Source of the DNA: Larsenimonas suaedae
Lineage (GTDB): Bacteria; Pseudomonadota; Gammaproteobacteria; Pseudomonadales; Halomonadaceae
Length of the DNA: 64,000 nt
Assembly: GCF_023712105.1 (NCBI RefSeq)
Contig: NZ_JAMLJI010000002.1
Coordinates: forward strand, 372,001-436,000
Reading direction: 5' to 3'
Shown piece after piece: positions 8,493 through 18,174 of the stretch. The notes beneath the pieces were generated by a model, which saw only the letters and a list, made by a program, of their open reading frames with translations, had not been told where the DNA came from and did not search any database. The translations under genes and the position numbers were made by a program. Numbering within the stretch: the stretch's first letter is position 1; every line of letters starts with the position of its first letter.

Positions 8493-9224
8493 TCATTGCC
8501 GGCGCCGGCGCCGCGGGCGGGACGCCACCACCTGTACCCGCTTGTGTCGACGCTGATCCCCCGGCGGCAACGGGTCACGCTCGGGGTCGTAGCGCTCCTC
8601 CTCCGGCCGCGGCAACCACACGAAGGTCGGCAGCGCCAGATGCCAGTAGATCGCGCTCAAGCGAAGCATCAGCGTGACCCCGAGCCCAAGAGCAAGGGCG
8701 AGGCCCTCGAAGGCGCCGACCTCAACCAGCGCCACATAGGCCGCCGCCCCCAGAATCGAGGCGGTGGCGTAGATTTCCTGTCTGAGCACCATCGGAATTC
8801 GCCCGGCCAGCACGTCGCGGCAAGCGCCTCCGGCCACACCGGTCAAAAGCCCCATCAACACCGCGACGATGCCGGTGTAGTCAAGCATCATCGCCTTGTT
8901 GGCCCCCAGCACGGTAAAAAGCGCAAGCCCAAAGGCGTCGAGAACCGACAGCAGCCGCTTTGGTAGGTGATGGACGAAATGAAGACCCGCCATCGACACG
9001 ATCACCGTGGCCAGAATGACCCAGAGGTAGGTCGGATCGGTCACCCAGAACACCGGGCGCACCCCGAGCAGCAGGTCACGCAGTGTGCCACCGCCGATGC
9101 CGGTGACCGCCGCCAGCACCAGCATGCCGATCGGGTCCATCCGTACACGGCACGCAAGCGCGATACCGGACAGCGCGAACACGACCACCCCGGCCAGATC
9201 CAGCAGATATATCCAGTGATGCAC
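8493..9224 (-). CDS. TRIC-family cation channel / UPF0126 (YicG-like) membrane protein
   Basis: This 243-residue inner-membrane protein has two UPF0126 repeats, each with three membrane segments and a glycine-rich RD motif (TGIGGGTLRDLLLG and LTGVAGGACRDVLAG). Bacterial homologues of TRIC channels form trimeric K+-permeable pores. The start is a GTG at 9224 preceded by GGGAGAGGG. The C-terminal ~30 residues are Arg/Pro-rich and cytoplasmic. Confidence 0.85.
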   Translation of the reverse strand: MHHWIYLLDLAGVVVFALSGIALACRVRMDPIGMLVLAAVTGIGGGTLRDLLLGVRPVFWVTDPTYLWVILATVIVSMAGLHFVHHLPKRLLSVLDAFGLALFTVLGANKAMMLDYTGIVAVLMGLLTGVAGGACRDVLAGRIPMVLRQEIYATASILGAAAYVALVEVGAFEGLALALGLGVTLMLRLSAIYWHLALPTFVWLPRPEEERYDPERDPLPPGDQRRHKRVQVVASRPRRRRRQ

Positions 9225-9262
9225 GTCCCTCTCCCCCTGGGTCGCCCGTTAACGAATGGCGC

Positions 9263-10240
9263 TCAATGTACTCCGGGCCGCGCCTCGGCGCGAGACGCCG
9301 CCATGTTCTGCCGAAAGATGTCCATGACCCGGGCCACCGCCGGCGATAGCCTGGTGCGTCGAAGGCTTACCAGACCATAGGGCTGCACGCTCAAGCGGCT
9401 CCGCGCACTCAGGATCGCAAAGCGGGTCGGGTCACACAGAAGCTCGGCCACCCGGCGAATGGTGACGGTGATGAACTCGGAGCGGTCGACCAGGGCAAGC
9501 GCCGCCGGCAGGTCCGAGGTGTCCACCACCCAGGACGGAAACGCCACACCCCGATGGCGAAACAAATCCTCGATGCGCTGACGCATGAGGGTCCCCGGCG
9601 GCTGGATCGACCAGGGCGAGGCTGCAAGCTCGGTAAGATCTGGGTCGTCGCTTCCGGCGAGCGGATGACGCTGGCTGCAGACGAAGCAAAGCTCCTCCTC
9701 ATCGATCTCCTCGAACACGAACGCCTCCGAGGGAAAGCCCGCCGGCACGCGGGCGATCACGAAATCGAACCGGCCCTCCATCAGCCCCTGCACCAGAGTG
9801 TGGCTGTTGGCGACCTGAAGCGTCAGCTTGAGCGCCGGGCTGGTGTTGTGGGCCTGCTCGATCGCAAGCGGCACCTGTGAAATGGCCGGCTCCATCACCG
9901 CGCCAATGTTGACTACGCCGGCAAGCCCTGCCTGGAGCGCATTGAATTCCGTGCCGGCCCCGATCAGCTCATCGAGCACGGCGCGGGCGCGGCGAATCAT
10001 CAGCTCGCCGTAGGCGTTGGGTTCAAGCCCCCGGCCGTGACGGTCAAACAGCGATTGCCCGAGGCGCTGCTCGATTTCGGCCAGAAGCCGCGAGGCCGCG
10101 GGCTGGGAAATGCCCATCAGCTCCGCGCTCCTGTGCAGGTTGCCCTGCTCGCCCACTACGACGAACAGGTAAAGGTGGCGCAACTTTAGTCGCGCCTTGA
10201 AAAACCAATGCTCATCCAGATCGCCCATGGCGTGGCTCAT
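9263..10240 (-). CDS. LysR-family regulator of the adjacent sugar-acid operon
   Basis: This 325-residue protein has a winged helix-turn-helix at about residues 18-75 (GNLHRSAELMGISQPAASRLLAEIE compressed in the canonical LysR pattern) and a periplasmic-binding-like effector domain. It resembles the GbpR/galactose-binding-regulator subgroup. It is divergent from the GntP-type permease, so it most likely controls permease, dehydratase and fusion gene in response to a sugar acid or its keto-deoxy derivative. ATG 10240 is used; ATG 10228 is also plausible since AAGGAA sits 12 bases before it. Confidence 0.85.
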   Translation of the reverse strand: MSHAMGDLDEHWFFKARLKLRHLYLFVVVGEQGNLHRSAELMGISQPAASRLLAEIEQRLGQSLFDRHGRGLEPNAYGELMIRRARAVLDELIGAGTEFNALQAGLAGVVNIGAVMEPAISQVPLAIEQAHNTSPALKLTLQVANSHTLVQGLMEGRFDFVIARVPAGFPSEAFVFEEIDEEELCFVCSQRHPLAGSDDPDLTELAASPWSIQPPGTLMRQRIEDLFRHRGVAFPSWVVDTSDLPAALALVDRSEFITVTIRRVAELLCDPTRFAILSARSRLSVQPYGLVSLRRTRLSPAVARVMDIFRQNMAASRAEARPGVH

Positions 10241-10412
10241 TTCCTTGAGTCATAACGTAAACGGTATCGGATTAAGCCATTTTCAACATTATTCTGATAT
10301 AGCCTTTTGGGCGTATGTTTCCCGGCACGCCCTCGCCACCTGGCAGCTCGGCGTTGCGTCATCTCCGAGCAGAACGCGGTGGCGGCGCCCATTCAAGGAC
10401 CGGGAGATCGAT

Positions 10413-11810
10413 ATGAACCCACAAGAGGCTGCCAACACAGCCCTCTCGACGCCGACGCTATTGATCATCTGCGCTGCAGCTATCGCGGTGCTCTTGACCC
10501 TGATCATCCGGATCAAGCTGCACCCGTTCTTCGCGCTGGTGCTGGTCAGCATCGGCACCGCCATCGCCACCGGCATCGATGTATCCAGCCTGATGGACAC
10601 GCTGATCGGCGGCTTCGGCAAGACGCTTGGCAACGTTGCGCTTTTGATCGGTTTCGGCGCGGTGCTCGGGCGCATTGTCGCCACCTCCGGCGGGGCGCGT
10701 GTACTTTCCGATACGCTCATCCGCGCCTGCGGCCGTGACCGCGCGCCCTTTGGGCTTTCGGTCGCTGCGCTGCTGTTTTGCTTCCCGATCTTTCTCGACG
10801 CCGCCTACGTGGTGATGCTGCCGATCATCTACGCCGTCGCCCGCGAACTTAAAAGCTCGATCCTGCTGTTCGGCCTGCCGGTCGGCGGCGCGGGGCTGGT
10901 CATGCATGCCCTGATGCCGCCGCACCCGGGCCCGGTAGCTGCGGCGGTCTTCCTTCATGCCGACATCGGCCAGGTGCTGTTCGTGGGCCTTCTGGTCGGG
11001 CTTCCGACCTGGTACGTGATGGGCTATCGCCTCTCGGTGTTTCTTGCCAACCGCACGCCCTACCAGCGCGTGCCGGACATGCTGGGCGATGCCCACACAG
11101 ACGATGCCGAGCCGCCGGCCTTTTCGACCGTGCTGCTGGTTCTGCTGCTGCCGCTTCTTCTGATCTTCATGAACACCGGGCTGTCTACCCTGATCTCGAG
11201 CGGCACGCTGCCTGAGGATAACCCTTTACTCGATGTGCTGATGCTGATCGGTGAAACCCCGATGGCGCTCCTGATCAGCACCCTGGTCGCGATGTGGCTG
11301 CTGGTATTGAAGCGCGCCCAAAACGGCGGCATGAACGCGATCAACGACATCGTCGAAAACGCGATGGCCCCGGTGTGCTCGATCATTTTGATTACCGGCG
11401 CCGGCGGCATGTTCGGCACCGTATTGACTCAAAGCGGCATCGGCACGGCCCTGGCCGGCAGCCTCAATGAGATCGGCATGCCGCTGATCGTTGCCGGCTA
11501 TGTGATCGCCTCGGTCATCCGCATCGCCCAGGGCTCGGCAACCGTTGCCGGTACCACCGCCGCCGGCATCATGGCCCCGGCCGTGCTTGCCGCCCCGGAA
11601 CTGGCCGGTCTCCCTGCCGCCTGCATTGTCACCGCCATCGTCGCCGGCGCCATCGGCTATTCCCACGTCAACGATTCCGGCTTCTGGCTGGTCGGACGGT
11701 TTCTGGGCGTCTCGACCCGCACGATGCTCACGACCTGGAGCGTGGTGTCGGTGGGCATTTCGCTCATGGCCTTTGGCCTGGCCTGGCTTCTGTTCGCGTT
11801 CATCGCCTGA
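10413..11810 (+). CDS. GntP-family sugar-acid permease
   Basis: This 465-residue protein has about 12-14 membrane segments and GntP-family features such as GGFGKTLGNVALLIGFGAVLGRI and the C-terminal GSATVAGTTAAGI and NDSGFW motifs. It would import gluconate-like sugar acids by proton symport. Start at 10413 is chosen because MNPQEAANTA begins the conserved region after a GGGAGA site; the frame upstream overlaps the LysR gene. It is first in the operon with the dehydratase and fusion enzyme, so the likely substrate is a pentonate such as L-arabinonate rather than gluconate. Confidence 0.9.
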   Translation: MNPQEAANTALSTPTLLIICAAAIAVLLTLIIRIKLHPFFALVLVSIGTAIATGIDVSSLMDTLIGGFGKTLGNVALLIGFGAVLGRIVATSGGARVLSDTLIRACGRDRAPFGLSVAALLFCFPIFLDAAYVVMLPIIYAVARELKSSILLFGLPVGGAGLVMHALMPPHPGPVAAAVFLHADIGQVLFVGLLVGLPTWYVMGYRLSVFLANRTPYQRVPDMLGDAHTDDAEPPAFSTVLLVLLLPLLLIFMNTGLSTLISSGTLPEDNPLLDVLMLIGETPMALLISTLVAMWLLVLKRAQNGGMNAINDIVENAMAPVCSIILITGAGGMFGTVLTQSGIGTALAGSLNEIGMPLIVAGYVIASVIRIAQGSATVAGTTAAGIMAPAVLAAPELAGLPAACIVTAIVAGAIGYSHVNDSGFWLVGRFLGVSTRTMLTTWSVVSVGISLMAFGLAWLLFAFIA

Positions 11811-11842
11811 CTTTCGACCGTACCCTGCCTGAGGAGGCACCC

Positions 11843-13597
11843 ATGAGTCACCAAGATCCCAAGACCACCAAGCTCCGCAGCGCCCAATGGTTCGGCACCG
11901 CGGACAAGAACGGCTTCATGTACCGAAGCTGGATGAAAAACCAGGGCATTCCCGATCACGAATTCAACAACAAGCCGGTGATCGGCATCTGCAATACCTT
12001 CTCGGAGCTCACGCCCTGCAACGCCCACTTCCGTCAGCTCGCCGAGCACGTCAAGCGCGGCATCTGGGAAGCCGGCGGTCTACCGGTGGAATTTCCGGTG
12101 TTCTCCAACGGCGAGTCGAATCTGCGCCCGACCGCGATGCTGACCCGAAACCTTGCGAGCATGGACGTCGAGGAAGCCATTCGTGGCAATCCCATCGACG
12201 GCGTGGTGCTCTTGACCGGCTGCGACAAGACCACGCCTGCGCTGTTGATGGGGGCGGCAAGCTGCGATGTGCCCGCCATCGTGGTCTCCGGCGGGCCGAT
12301 GCTCAACGGCAAGCACCACGGCAAGCACATCGGCTCCGGCACCATCGTCTGGCAGCTCTCCGAGCAGGTGAAGGCCGGCAAGATCAGTCTCGATGAATTC
12401 ATGAGCGCCGAAGCCGGCATGTCCCGCTCCGCCGGCACCTGCAACACCATGGGCACCGCCTCGACCATGGCCTGCATGGCGGAGTCTCTTGGCGTGACGC
12501 TGCCCCACAACGCCGCCATTCCGGCCGTCGACGCCCGGCGCTATGTGCTGGCGCACCTTTCGGGCAACCGCATCGTCGACATGGTTCATGAAGACCTGAA
12601 ACTCTCGAAAATCCTGACCCGGGGCGCGTTCGAAAACGCCATTCGCACCAACGCCGCCATCGGGGGCTCCACCAACGCCGTGATTCACCTGCAGGCCATT
12701 GCCGGGCGCATCGGCGTCGACCTCGAAATGGACGACTGGTCCCGCATCGGCCGAGGCACGCCGACGCTGGTCGATCTTCAGCCTTCCGGGCGCTTTCTGA
12801 TGGAAGAGTTCTACGACGCCGGCGGCCTTCCGGCCGTGCTCAGACGCCTTGGAGAAAGTGACCTTCTGCCCCACCCCGGCGCCCTGACCGCCAACGGCAA
12901 GACGCTCTGGGACAACGTCAAGGAAGCGCCCAATTACAGCGACGAGGTCATTCGGCCTCTCGACAACCCGCTGATCGACGATGGCGGCATCTGCATCCTG
13001 CGCGGCAACCTCGCCCCCAAGGGCGCCGTGCTGAAGCCGTCGGCGGCCACGGCCGAGCTGATGGTGCACCGCGGCCGCGCCGTGGTGTTCGAGAACCTCG
13101 AGGATTACAAGGCCCGCATCAACGACCCCGAACTTGATGTCACCAAGGACGACATTCTGGTCATGAAGCACTGTGGCCCCCGCGGTTACCCCGGCATGGC
13201 CGAGGTCGGCAACATGGGGCTGCCTGCCAAGCTGCTCGAGCAGGGCGTGACCGACATGGTGCGGATTTCGGATGCCCGCATGAGCGGCACCGCCTACGGC
13301 ACGGTCGTTTTACATGTTTCCCCCGAAGCCGGGGCCGGCGGGCCATTGGCTGCGGTCGAAAACGGCGACTGGATCGAGCTCGACTGCCACACCGGCCGCC
13401 TGCATCTGGACGTTGCCGAAGACGAAATCGCGCGCCGCCTGGAGGCAAACGACCCGACCCAGGACTCGCGCACCATCGCACGCGATGGCGGCTACCGCGG
13501 ACTCTACATCGAACACGTTCTGCAGGCCGATGAAGGATGCGACTTCGACTTCCTGCGCGGCTGCCGCGGTGCGGACGTTCCGCGCCATTCCCACTGA
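11843..13597 (+). CDS. IlvD/Edd-family sugar-acid dehydratase (probable L-arabinonate dehydratase)
   Basis: This 584-residue Fe-S dehydratase carries the family cysteine motifs TGCDKTTPA and [22 protein letters not shown], and the C-terminal [21 protein letters not shown]. The length and the neighbours (permease, AraD1-like dehydratase, ketoglutarate-semialdehyde dehydrogenase) indicate the non-phosphorylative pentose route: L-arabinonate to 2-keto-3-deoxy-L-arabonate. D-xylonate or L-lyxonate specificity cannot be excluded. A GAGGAGG site lies nine bases before the ATG, 32 bases after the permease. Confidence 0.88.
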   Translation: MSHQDPKTTKLRSAQWFGTADKNGFMYRSWMKNQGIPDHEFNNKPVIGICNTFSELTPCNAHFRQLAEHVKRGIWEAGGLPVEFPVFSNGESNLRPTAMLTRNLASMDVEEAIRGNPIDGVVLLTGCDKTTPALLMGAASCDVPAIVVSGGPMLNGKHHGKHIGSGTIVWQLSEQVKAGKISLDEFMSAEAGMSRSAGTCNTMGTASTMACMAESLGVTLPHNAAIPAVDARRYVLAHLSGNRIVDMVHEDLKLSKILTRGAFENAIRTNAAIGGSTNAVIHLQAIAGRIGVDLEMDDWSRIGRGTPTLVDLQPSGRFLMEEFYDAGGLPAVLRRLGESDLLPHPGALTANGKTLWDNVKEAPNYSDEVIRPLDNPLIDDGGICILRGNLAPKGAVLKPSAATAELMVHRGRAVVFENLEDYKARINDPELDVTKDDILVMKHCGPRGYPGMAEVGNMGLPAKLLEQGVTDMVRISDARMSGTAYGTVVLHVSPEAGAGGPLAAVENGDWIELDCHTGRLHLDVAEDEIARRLEANDPTQDSRTIARDGGYRGLYIEHVLQADEGCDFDFLRGCRGADVPRHSH

Positions 13598-13631
13598 GCC
13601 CGCCACTTATCCGGCGCAAAGGAGCAACACC

Positions 13632-16241
13632 ATGCGATTGATCCAGTTCATGAGCGCCGCCGGCCCCCGGGCCGGCCTCGTCGAAAACGCCTCGACCGTA
13701 CGTGAGATCGACCTCGACGGCGGCACGCTGTCGCTTGTGCGACTCGCCATCGACAGCCGACAGCCGATCGAGGCCGTGGTCGAAGGGCTGCTGCTCGACA
13801 CGCCGCTCGACTACGACACCCTGATCAAGGCCGGCCAACTGCTGCCGCCGATTACCCACCCCGACCCGGCCCACTGCTACGTGACCGGCACCGGGCTTAC
13901 GCACCTCGGCAGCGCCGACACTCGGGCGGCGATGCACGGCGCGCTCGAGGACAGCGAGCTGACAGACTCGATGAAGATGTTCCGGCTCGGGCTTGACGGC
14001 GGCAAGCCGGAACAGGGCCAGGTCGGCGCTCAGCCGGAATGGTTCTACAAGGGCGATGGCAGCATCGTGGTCGCGCCCGAGCAGCCGCTGCCGGGGCCGG
14101 CATTCGGGCTTGATGCCGGTGAAGAGCCGGAGCTTGTCGGCATCTACGTCAATGACCACACAGGCCAGCCCTGGCGCATCGGCTACGCCATCGGCAACGA
14201 ATTCTCCGATCACGTGACCGAGCGTCAGAACTACCTGTGGCTTGCCCACTCGAAGCTTCGTCACTGCAGCATCGGCCCGGAACTTGTGGTCGGCGAGCTG
14301 CCGGCACACCTCGAGGGCACAAGCCGTATCGTTCGAGACGGCCGGACGCTTTGGGAAAAGCCGTTTCTGACCGGCGAGGCCAACATGTCCCATAGCCTTG
14401 CAAACCTTGAGTACCACCACTTCAAGTACGCGCTGTTTCGCCGGCCGGGCGATGTCAATCTGCACTTTTTTGGCACTGCAACACTCAGCTTCGGCGACCA
14501 GATTCGCACCGAGCCGGGCGACCGCTTCGAAATCGAGCTGCCCCCGCTCGGCCGAGCCCTTCGAAACCCGTTGACCCGGCTCGACGACACGCCGCCGGCT
14601 CGCGTCAACGCCCTTCAAAGCACCGCCACTTCGCTTTCATCCACCTCTGACGGAGGACGCACCATGCAGCCCGAAGGCCATCACCTGATCGGACGCACCA
14701 TCACCCAAGGCTCAGGCGCGCCGATCACGGCCCTCAACCCGGCCACCGGCGAGTCGCTCACCCCGACGTGGTCGGCAAGTACACTCAACGACGTCGACAC
14801 CGCCTGCCGCCTGGCCGAGGAAGCATGCGACGCCTACCGGGAGACATCGCTCGAGGACCGGGCACGCTTTCTCGAGACGGTGGCCGAGGAGATCGACGCG
14901 CTTGGCGATGCATTGACCGAACGCGCGGTCGCCGAATCCGGCCTGCCTGAAGCCCGCATTCAGGGCGAACGCGGACGCACCTGTAACCAGCTGCGCCTGT
15001 TCGCTCGGGTCGTGCGTGACGGCAACTGGCTTGACGCGCGCATCGATCCGGCCCAACCCGAGCGCGCACCGATGCCCCGCCCGGACCTGCGCCAGCGCAG
15101 CATCGCCCTCGGCCCGGTGGCCGTGTTCGGCGCCAGCAACTTCCCACTGGCCTTCTCGGTGGCCGGCGGCGACACCGCCTCGGCCCTGGCCGCTGGCTGC
15201 CCGGTGGTGGTCAAGGCGCACAACGCCCACCCGGGCACCTGCGAGCTGATCGGCCGTGCCATTGCCGCCGCCGTCAACCGCTGCAACCTGCCGGAAGGGG
15301 TGTTTTCACTGCTTTATGACGCCGACACCGAAGTCGGCCAGGCGCTGGTCAGCCACCCGGCCATCAAGGCCGCCGGATTTACCGGCTCACGTAAGGGCGG
15401 GCTTGCGCTCTGGAATCTGGCCCACACCCGCGCAGAGCCGATTCCGTTCTACGCCGAGATGAGCAGCATCAACCCGGTGTTCGTACTGCCCGAGGCGCTT
15501 GAGGCCCGCACCAAGGCACTCGCCGAGGGGTTCGTCGGCTCGCTCAACATGGGCGCCGGCCAGTTCTGCACAAGCCCCGGGCTTTTGATCGCGCGTGAAG
15601 GCCCTGCGCTCAATCGCTTCATCGAGCATGCGGCTCAGGCTCTTAAAGAACAGCCGGCGCACACCATGCTCACCCCCGGCATCCACAAAAGCTATGAGCA
15701 AGGCGCGGCCGCACTGGCGGGTCATCCGAATGTGCGCGAGATTGCCCACGGCGAGACCACCAGCGCTCCGAATGCCTGCAGGCCTCGGCTTTTCATTACC
15801 CGGGCAGAGGCCGTGCTTAATGATCGTGCGTTACAGGAAGAAGTGTTCGGCGCCAGCTCATTGATTGTTGAGTGCGCCTCACAGGAAGAAATGCGCGCGC
15901 TTGCCCGCGCCCTCGAGGGGCAGTTGACGGCAACGCTTCAGATGGAGGAGGCCGACCACGACGACGCCGCCAAGCTCTTGCCGACGCTTGAGCGTCGCGC
16001 CGGCCGAGTGATGGCCAATGGCTGGCCGACCGGGGTCGAGGTGTGTGACGCCATGGTGCACGGTGGCCCGTTCCCCTCCACCTCCGACAGCCGCACCACG
16101 TCGGTCGGCACCAAGGCTATTGAGCGCTTTCTGCGTCCGGTCTGCTATCAGGATATTCCTGACGCGCTGTTGCCTACAGCTCTGCGCGAGGGCAACCCCT
16201 TGTCGCTGACGCGCCTGGTCGATGGTCAACGAGCGCAGTAG
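13632..16241 (+). CDS. Fused AraD1-type 2-keto-3-deoxypentonate dehydratase and 2-oxoglutarate-semialdehyde dehydrogenase
   Basis: One uninterrupted frame of 869 residues covers two steps of the non-phosphorylative pentose pathway. Residues ~1-320 match the fumarylacetoacetate-hydrolase-fold AraD1 family (MRLIQFM start, [26 protein letters not shown] region split across a conserved Glu/Asp metal site). Residues 345-869 match NAD(P)-dependent 2,5-dioxovalerate dehydrogenase, with [17 protein letters not shown] and catalytic Cys646 in GQFCTSPG. The ~25-residue Ser/Thr-rich joint includes what looks like a former spacer, with its own GGAGG and ATG (14664) in frame. Either a bifunctional chain or two products could be made. 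Confidence 0.85.
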   Translation: MRLIQFMSAAGPRAGLVENASTVREIDLDGGTLSLVRLAIDSRQPIEAVVEGLLLDTPLDYDTLIKAGQLLPPITHPDPAHCYVTGTGLTHLGSADTRAAMHGALEDSELTDSMKMFRLGLDGGKPEQGQVGAQPEWFYKGDGSIVVAPEQPLPGPAFGLDAGEEPELVGIYVNDHTGQPWRIGYAIGNEFSDHVTERQNYLWLAHSKLRHCSIGPELVVGELPAHLEGTSRIVRDGRTLWEKPFLTGEANMSHSLANLEYHHFKYALFRRPGDVNLHFFGTATLSFGDQIRTEPGDRFEIELPPLGRALRNPLTRLDDTPPARVNALQSTATSLSSTSDGGRTMQPEGHHLIGRTITQGSGAPITALNPATGESLTPTWSASTLNDVDTACRLAEEACDAYRETSLEDRARFLETVAEEIDALGDALTERAVAESGLPEARIQGERGRTCNQLRLFARVVRDGNWLDARIDPAQPERAPMPRPDLRQRSIALGPVAVFGASNFPLAFSVAGGDTASALAAGCPVVVKAHNAHPGTCELIGRAIAAAVNRCNLPEGVFSLLYDADTEVGQALVSHPAIKAAGFTGSRKGGLALWNLAHTRAEPIPFYAEMSSINPVFVLPEALEARTKALAEGFVGSLNMGAGQFCTSPGLLIAREGPALNRFIEHAAQALKEQPAHTMLTPGIHKSYEQGAAALAGHPNVREIAHGETTSAPNACRPRLFITRAEAVLNDRALQEEVFGASSLIVECASQEEMRALARALEGQLTATLQMEEADHDDAAKLLPTLERRAGRVMANGWPTGVEVCDAMVHGGPFPSTSDSRTTSVGTKAIERFLRPVCYQDIPDALLPTALREGNPLSLTRLVDGQRAQ
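14651..14666 (+). promoter_or_regulatory. Internal ribosome-binding site and in-frame ATG inside the fusion gene
   Basis: CGGAGG at 14651-14656 stands eight bases before an ATG at 14664, which is exactly where stand-alone ketoglutarate-semialdehyde dehydrogenases begin ([13 protein letters not shown]). No stop codon separates it from the upstream domain. It could give a separate 525-residue dehydrogenase alongside the full-length fusion. Confidence 0.6.
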
Positions 16242-16248
16242 CTTGATC

Positions 16249-16274
16249 TACCGGGCAGGGTTACCTGCCCGGTA
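16249..16274 (+). terminator. Strong hairpin after the sugar-acid operon
   Basis: An 11-bp perfect stem (TACCGGGCAGG paired with CCTGCCCGGTA, loop GTTA) begins eight bases after the stop codon of the fusion gene. There is no U-tract, so it may stabilise the 3' end or act with Rho rather than being a classical intrinsic terminator. Confidence 0.55.
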
Positions 16275-16978
16275 ATGCCGCCAGCAAGAACACATCACGC
16301 CGTAACGCCCCGGAGCGTAGAGTTACACCTTGATTACATTCTATTTCCATCAAATGAAACCCGTTTCAGAATCTTTCTCAAGATCATACTCAGGTCGAAA
16401 ATATAAGGATTTCCCGATTAACAACCTAAATCAACTAAATCGTGTCAGCGCCACTGGTATTTTTTATCGTTAATCACAGTCGTCGCACACATGTACTTCA
16501 TGAGCCTGCGCGATGAGACATGGCTAACCCTTTCTAAAATCGACCTTAACCACTTTAAAACAGCGCCATATCGGCAAAGAAGCCACTCAGGCACGCCCTG
16601 ATCATGGACTGTGCCAGCGGTTAAGATTAAATTTAACTAATACAGTAAATTAAATAGACGACTCTATAGTACTAGTTTTCATCTAGCACTATATGACTTG
16701 GTCAATTTACTTATTGGCGCGAATTTAGTTCAGACGAAAATAATTCCAAAGAACCATGCATTGGAAACATTGAAAACAGCAGATTAGTTACATTAGTTAA
16801 TTACTACTGTTTGCCTTCAGACAAGCCGCATTGTAAGCAAAACGGCACATTTTTCTCGCCCACACCCTTATATCGTTTCGTTAAGTAACGAGACGGTGTT
16901 CATACATTGCTCGGCATTCAGATAACCAAAGCAGCGTTTATGAATGCGCAGGCATGTTCCAGGGAAGCGGGTACTATC
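16275..16978. other. AT-rich spacer without a recognisable gene
   Basis: About 700 bases of clearly lower G+C than the flanks, with many short A/T runs and no ORF that resembles a protein. Several TATAAT-like words occur near 16640-16720 and 16790-16870, so promoters for the TupA-like gene are likely here. The composition suggests acquired or relaxed DNA. Confidence 0.5.
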
Positions 16979-17920
16979 ATGCGCCAAATATTTTTAACAC
17001 TGCTTAGCGAGCGGATGCGCTACAGAGTTCTCTATTACCTCAATCATAAAAGACGATTGAGCTTTTCAGCGCCGACAAGCTTTACCGAAAAGCTGTATTG
17101 CCGGATGCAGAACCCATTGCCTGAGTTTTCTCGCCTTGCCGACAAGTTCGCGGTAAGAGCCTATGTCCAGGAGAAGCTGGGTAATGATCCGCTGATCACG
17201 CTGTATAAGAGCACGCGCCACGTCACCCGTGAGACGTTCGAGGATCTCCCGAACCAGTTCGTCATGAAATCGACGCACGGCGCAGGCCAGGTCTATATCG
17301 TGCGCGACAAGAACGCCGAAGACCTCGACGCTCTGGCGAAGCAGGCCAACGCCTGGCTGACGGTGCCCTACAACCGCTTCGAAAAGCACTACAAGAAAAT
17401 CACGCCGCGCATTCTGTTCGAACGTCTTCTGAGTCAGAAAAACGGACAGCCCCCGGCGGATTACAAGGTGCACGTATTCAATAACGGCAGCCACAACTAT
17501 TGCTTCGTGCAGGTCATCGACGGGCGGTTTGGTGAGACCACTCAGAACCTGTTCTCCGAAACCTGGGGCAAGGTGCCGTTCGATCATGACAGCCGGCTTC
17601 CGAAAAGCGACGCGCCCGAAATCCTCGAGCCGCCGAAAGCGCTCGACGACATGATTCAAAAGGCCAAGACACTTGCAGGCCCGTTTGGCTACTGCCGCGT
17701 CGATTTCTATTGTTTCGAGGGCGCCATCTACTTCGGCGAGATGACCTTTACCCCGGGCGCCGGCAATCTTCGCTTTATCAGCCCGTACTGGGACACCGTG
17801 CTTGGCAGCTACTTCGCCTGGCCCGATGAGCCGGAATTCGGCACTCCACTAACGAGTAGTTACCGGTTCAGCCGCCGTCTCAAGCATATGACCGGACTGT
17901 TACATCAGCGTACCAACTAA
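16979..17920 (+). CDS. TupA-like ATP-grasp protein, copy 1
   Basis: This 313-residue protein resembles the TupA-like ATP-grasp family (named after teichuronopeptide synthesis), which is found in polysaccharide and glycopeptide assembly and ligates amino acids or related groups. Seen are FTEKLYCRM near the N-terminus, the nucleotide-binding MKSTHGAGQVYIVRDK, PADYKVHVF, and the metal-binding FGEMTFTPGAGN near the C-terminus. Start 16979 aligns with the second copy; ATG 16940 and TTG 16907 are alternatives. No glycosyltransferase is nearby, so its acceptor is unknown. Confidence 0.8.
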   Translation: MRQIFLTLLSERMRYRVLYYLNHKRRLSFSAPTSFTEKLYCRMQNPLPEFSRLADKFAVRAYVQEKLGNDPLITLYKSTRHVTRETFEDLPNQFVMKSTHGAGQVYIVRDKNAEDLDALAKQANAWLTVPYNRFEKHYKKITPRILFERLLSQKNGQPPADYKVHVFNNGSHNYCFVQVIDGRFGETTQNLFSETWGKVPFDHDSRLPKSDAPEILEPPKALDDMIQKAKTLAGPFGYCRVDFYCFEGAIYFGEMTFTPGAGNLRFISPYWDTVLGSYFAWPDEPEFGTPLTSSYRFSRRLKHMTGLLHQRTN

Positions 17921-17942
17921 CGCATACTCCCGCTTTCGCAAG

Positions 17943-17975
17943 GACCTGCCCCATTATTGGGTGCAGGTCTTTTTT
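17943..17975 (+). terminator. Intrinsic terminator after TupA-like copy 1
   Basis: GACCTGC and GCAGGTC form a stem that continues through a CCCATTATTGGG inner arm and is followed by six T residues. It lies 22 bases after the stop, so the two TupA-like genes are probably transcribed separately. Confidence 0.85.
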
Positions 17976-18174
17976 ATCTTGGACCGGCTCTTTTATCGGC
18001 AATGTGTTTTTTTAAACCTTTTAATCAGTGCTTCTTTATAAAAGAACCAAAAAGCGCAAGTACTTTATTATTAATTTTGTAATCGCTGTTTATTCTTTGG
18101 TCGACTTCGTCATACACCTGCCGAAAAACCCTCTTTAAACTTCGATAACTCTCACACGACACTCCTAAACCGCC

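Noticed and set aside
13314-13631. N-terminal extension of the AraD1 fusion back to 13314
   Set aside because: It would overlap the dehydratase in another frame and reads as low-complexity Pro/Ala/Arg sequence. ATG 13632 after AAGGAGCAA gives the family start MRLIQF.
12080-14618. Two long minus-strand frames (12080-13171 and 13161-14618) opposite the dehydratase and AraD1 domain
   Set aside because: They are antisense shadows, His/Arg/Gly-rich with no recognisable domains, while the plus strand encodes clear enzymes.
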